64,000 nucleotides of DNA from Clavibacter californiensis. GTDB taxonomy: Bacteria > Actinomycetota > Actinomycetes > Actinomycetales > Microbacteriaceae. The translations under genes were made by a program, and so were the position numbers. Numbering within the stretch: the first letter of the stretch is position 1; each line of letters opens with the position of its first letter. Below the pieces are notes generated by a model, which saw only the letters and a program-made list of their open reading frames with translations, ran no database searches and was not told the DNA's origin. Below, piece after piece: positions 62,545 through 64,000 of this stretch. The DNA is taken from contig NZ_CP040792.1 in NCBI RefSeq assembly GCF_021952865.1, forward strand, positions 1,736,001 through 1,800,000, in the 5' to 3' direction.

Positions 62545-63183
62545 GTGAACGCACACACCCTTGGATCGTGGTTGGACGTCCTCACGGACATCCTCATCCC
62601 CGTTCTGGCCATCTACATTCCCACCCGTCTCGCGGTCAGACTCGCGAAGGCGGAGCGGTTGGCGGCAGACGCTGCTCGCATCGAAGACAGGCGACTCGAC
62701 GCAGAAGCACGGGCTGAGGATCGCCGCTTGGCTGTGGAGGCTCGCGATGAGGACCGTCGACTCGTGAAGGAGGCGCGCGACGAAGATCGCCGCCTTGAGC
62801 AAGAGGAGGACCGCGAGCGGCAGCGACAGGCAGGGGGAGCGGCCGCGCTGGAAGCCATGGAGCAGCTCCTGAGAGTGGCTCAGGAGCGCGAGGACTTCAA
62901 GCAGAGAGAGCTCCTAGTCCCGATGCGCTCTCTCCTGCTGGAGATGGGCTTGAAGCTGCGACCACATCATGCCGTGGTGAACCGCTGGGCGCTGGCCGAC
63001 ATCAATGCCGTGCTGCAAGTCACTGACGTGAGAGACGACGACGGGCGGCCCTTGCACATGGAGGAGATACAGGACCGCCACTCCGCGTTCAGTATCCGGA
63101 TCTCACAGTGGCGCCTTGGCCGCACGCCTGACGCGTGGTTCGAGGGCCGCGAGGTGAAGCCCCTCGGCGAACCGCCCATGTAG
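62545..63183 (+). CDS. Membrane-anchored coiled-coil protein with 11-residue repeats
   Basis: 212 aa from GTG at 62545. Residues about 8-30 are hydrophobic (WLDVLTDILIPVLAIYIP), one membrane helix. Residues 45-90 hold four copies of an 11-residue repeat, (A/D)EDRRLxxEAR, then EEDRERQRQ: a long charged right-handed-type coiled coil. A C-terminal globular part ends REVKPLGEPPM. It may span the membrane face as a sensor or exclusion protein. The right-most gene of the element; no family recognised. Confidence 0.72.
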   Translation: MNAHTLGSWLDVLTDILIPVLAIYIPTRLAVRLAKAERLAADAARIEDRRLDAEARAEDRRLAVEARDEDRRLVKEARDEDRRLEQEEDRERQRQAGGAAALEAMEQLLRVAQEREDFKQRELLVPMRSLLLEMGLKLRPHHAVVNRWALADINAVLQVTDVRDDDGRPLHMEEIQDRHSAFSIRISQWRLGRTPDAWFEGREVKPLGEPPM

Positions 63184-63212
63184 TAGTCACGCCGACCGTC
63201 CACGGAGCGCAA

Positions 63213-63231
63213 TTCGTCAGCCGTTCGTCAG
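63213..63231. repeat. Right arm-type integrase site candidate
   Basis: TTCGTCAG at 63213 and 63224, two direct copies starting 11 bp apart, as at the left end (48294-48312). They lie 102-125 bp inside the right core. Confidence 0.65.
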
Positions 63232-63332
63232 CACACCTCGCAGCGACCACATCCAGTCATCAACGGCTGAACCCCACATCCCCGGAATCTCGGCATAGTC
63301 AACACCTGCCGTCGACAGCCAACACCCCGGCG

Positions 63333-63348
63333 GGAGTTCTGGATCAAC
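63333..63348. repeat. attR core repeat
   Basis: GGAGTTCTGGATCAAC, the counterpart of 48239-48254 with one mismatch. It restores the tadA codons Trp-Ile-Asn and leads straight into the rest of that gene. Confidence 0.88.
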
Positions 63349-64000
63349 GCGCCGACCCGCGTCTTCGTGGCGCGGGCCGGCGTCCCCGAGCTGACGCCGC
63401 TCGTCCTCAGCGATGCGGAGGTGCGCGACCTGGTCGAGCGGATGCTGCAGTCCTCCGGGCGCCGCGTCGACCTCTCCACGCCCTTCGTGGACGCCTCCCT
63501 GCCCGACGGATCCCGGCTCCACGTGGTGATCCCCGACGTCACGCGTCGCCACTGGGCCGTCAACATCCGCAAGTTCTCGCGGCGGATCCGCGAGCTCGAC
63601 CACCTCGTCGCCCTCGGCAGCCTGCCGCTCCAGGCCGCGGAGTTCCTGCGCATGAGCGTGCGTGCGGGCCTCTCCATCGTCGTCAGCGGGGCGACGCACA
63701 CGGGCAAGACCACGATGATCGACGCCCTCCTGTCCTCGGCGCGCGCGTCCGACCGCATCGTCACGGTCGAGGAGACCTTCGAGCTGGATCCCGCGGGACG
63801 CGACGTCGTGGCCATGCAGTGCCGGCAGCCGAGCCTCGAGGGCTCGGGCGAGATCACGCTGCGGCGGCTCATCAAGGAGGCGCTGCGGATGCGGCCCGAC
63901 CGGCTCGTGGTCGGCGAGGTGCGCGAGGCGGAGTGCCTCGACCTCCTCATCGCGCTCAACTCGGGCGTGCCGGGCATGTGCTCGATCCACGCGAACAGCG
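63338..64000 (+). pseudogene. tadA: tadA/cpaF, C-terminal fragment (runs off the window)
   Basis: Continues the split gene: WINAPTRVFVARAGVPELTPL, then Walker A in VSGATHTGKTTMI near 63690, the Asp box VTVEETFELD near 63765, Walker B-like RPDRLVVGEVREAE near 63900 and the His box SIHANS at the edge. An in-frame stop at 63268 and no start codon before the junction show that it is not translated as a normal ATPase. Walker A reads GATHTGKTT, with His in place of the usual Gly. Confidence 0.9.

Larger units (their letters stand above)
48239..63348. mobile_element. Integrated 15.1-kb phage-like/satellite element in tadA
   Basis: Bounded by a 16-bp direct repeat inside the split tadA gene. Gene order: integrase and XRE regulator (leftward); excisionase-like, small coupled genes, winged-helix protein, iteron array, HTH protein, unknown protein, HNH nuclease, beta-helix protein, tape-measure protein (rightward); then lipoproteins and unknowns (leftward), two small DNA-binding proteins and a coiled-coil membrane protein. 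No capsid, portal, terminase, lysis or conjugation gene was recognised. Codon choice is less G/C-biased than in the host flanks, fitting acquisition from outside. Confidence 0.9.

Noticed and set aside
63184-63332. A promoter or start that would let the right tadA half be translated
   Set aside because: An in-frame TGA at 63268 and no ATG, GTG or TTG before the junction; no ribosome site.

Overview
The window is very GC-rich DNA with strongly G/C-biased third codon positions, short intergenic gaps, many GTG starts and many four-base ATGA/GTGA gene overlaps. Together with its gene content (ClpS next to a DUF2017-type protein, DUF3039, an FeS-type photolyase, a ROK-controlled sugar ABC system, a Flp/Tad pilus ATPase) this points to an actinobacterium of the family Microbacteriaceae, most likely Clavibacter or a close relative. 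The genus is an inference from gene content; no marker gene here settles it.

Host chromosome, 1-48.2 kb. Positions 1-4.7 kb hold the end of an AAA/RecF-type ATPase, a membrane fatty-acid desaturase, a zinc alcohol dehydrogenase, a small membrane protein and a DinB-type protein. 4.7-12.6 kb is a sugar uptake and hydrolysis locus: GH38 alpha-mannosidase, two MalG/MalF-type permeases, a lipoprotein sugar-binding protein and a ROK repressor, with a palindrome inside the probable operon promoter. 12.8-24.7 kb carries a di-iron-type oxidase overlapping a CDGSH Fe-S protein, a zinc metallopeptidase, a short AlkD-like protein, an NAD-dependent epimerase, a DUF2017-like protein with clpS, a NarL-type two-component system coupled to an ABC-2 exporter, an aminotransferase and two secreted proteins. 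24.9-26.5 kb is an HtrA-type protease. 26.6-34.7 kb looks like a secondary cell-wall polymer locus: two GT2 enzymes, a CDP-alcohol phosphotransferase, a CDP-glycerol glycerophosphotransferase homologue, TagGH-like exporter genes and a sugar nucleotidyltransferase, with three unrelated small genes between. 35-48 kb has an ABC exporter with a very long disordered N-terminus, DUF3039, pncB, an FeS photolyase, the murI-rph-rdgB run, a cation diffusion facilitator, DedA, a collapsed D-cysteine desulfhydrase pseudogene, tRNA-Leu(UAG) and xylB.

Integrated element, about 48.24-63.35 kb. The Flp pilus ATPase gene tadA/cpaF is cut in two at its conserved Trp-Ile-Asn motif by a 15.1-kb element flanked by a 16-bp direct repeat with one mismatch. 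At the left end lie a tyrosine integrase, an XRE regulator and, divergently, an excisionase-like gene, separated by two overlapping promoters. The middle has small coupled genes of unknown function, a winged-helix protein that may act in replication, four iterons at 22-23 bp spacing, an HNH nuclease, a beta-helix (tailspike-like) protein and a tape-measure protein. No portal, terminase, capsid or lysis gene was recognised. The right end carries a mostly leftward accessory module: two lipoproteins, a frameshifted HIRAN protein, unknown proteins, two DNA-binding proteins and a membrane-anchored coiled coil with 11-residue repeats. This looks like a phage satellite, plasmid-phage or strongly reduced prophage, and is the most interesting object in the window.

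A recurrent expression signature is a TANNNT hexamer exactly 6 nt before the start codon. It is seen at sixteen genes, plus one near-match (TAAGCA), both in the host DNA and in the right-hand module of the element, and suggests widespread leaderless transcription.
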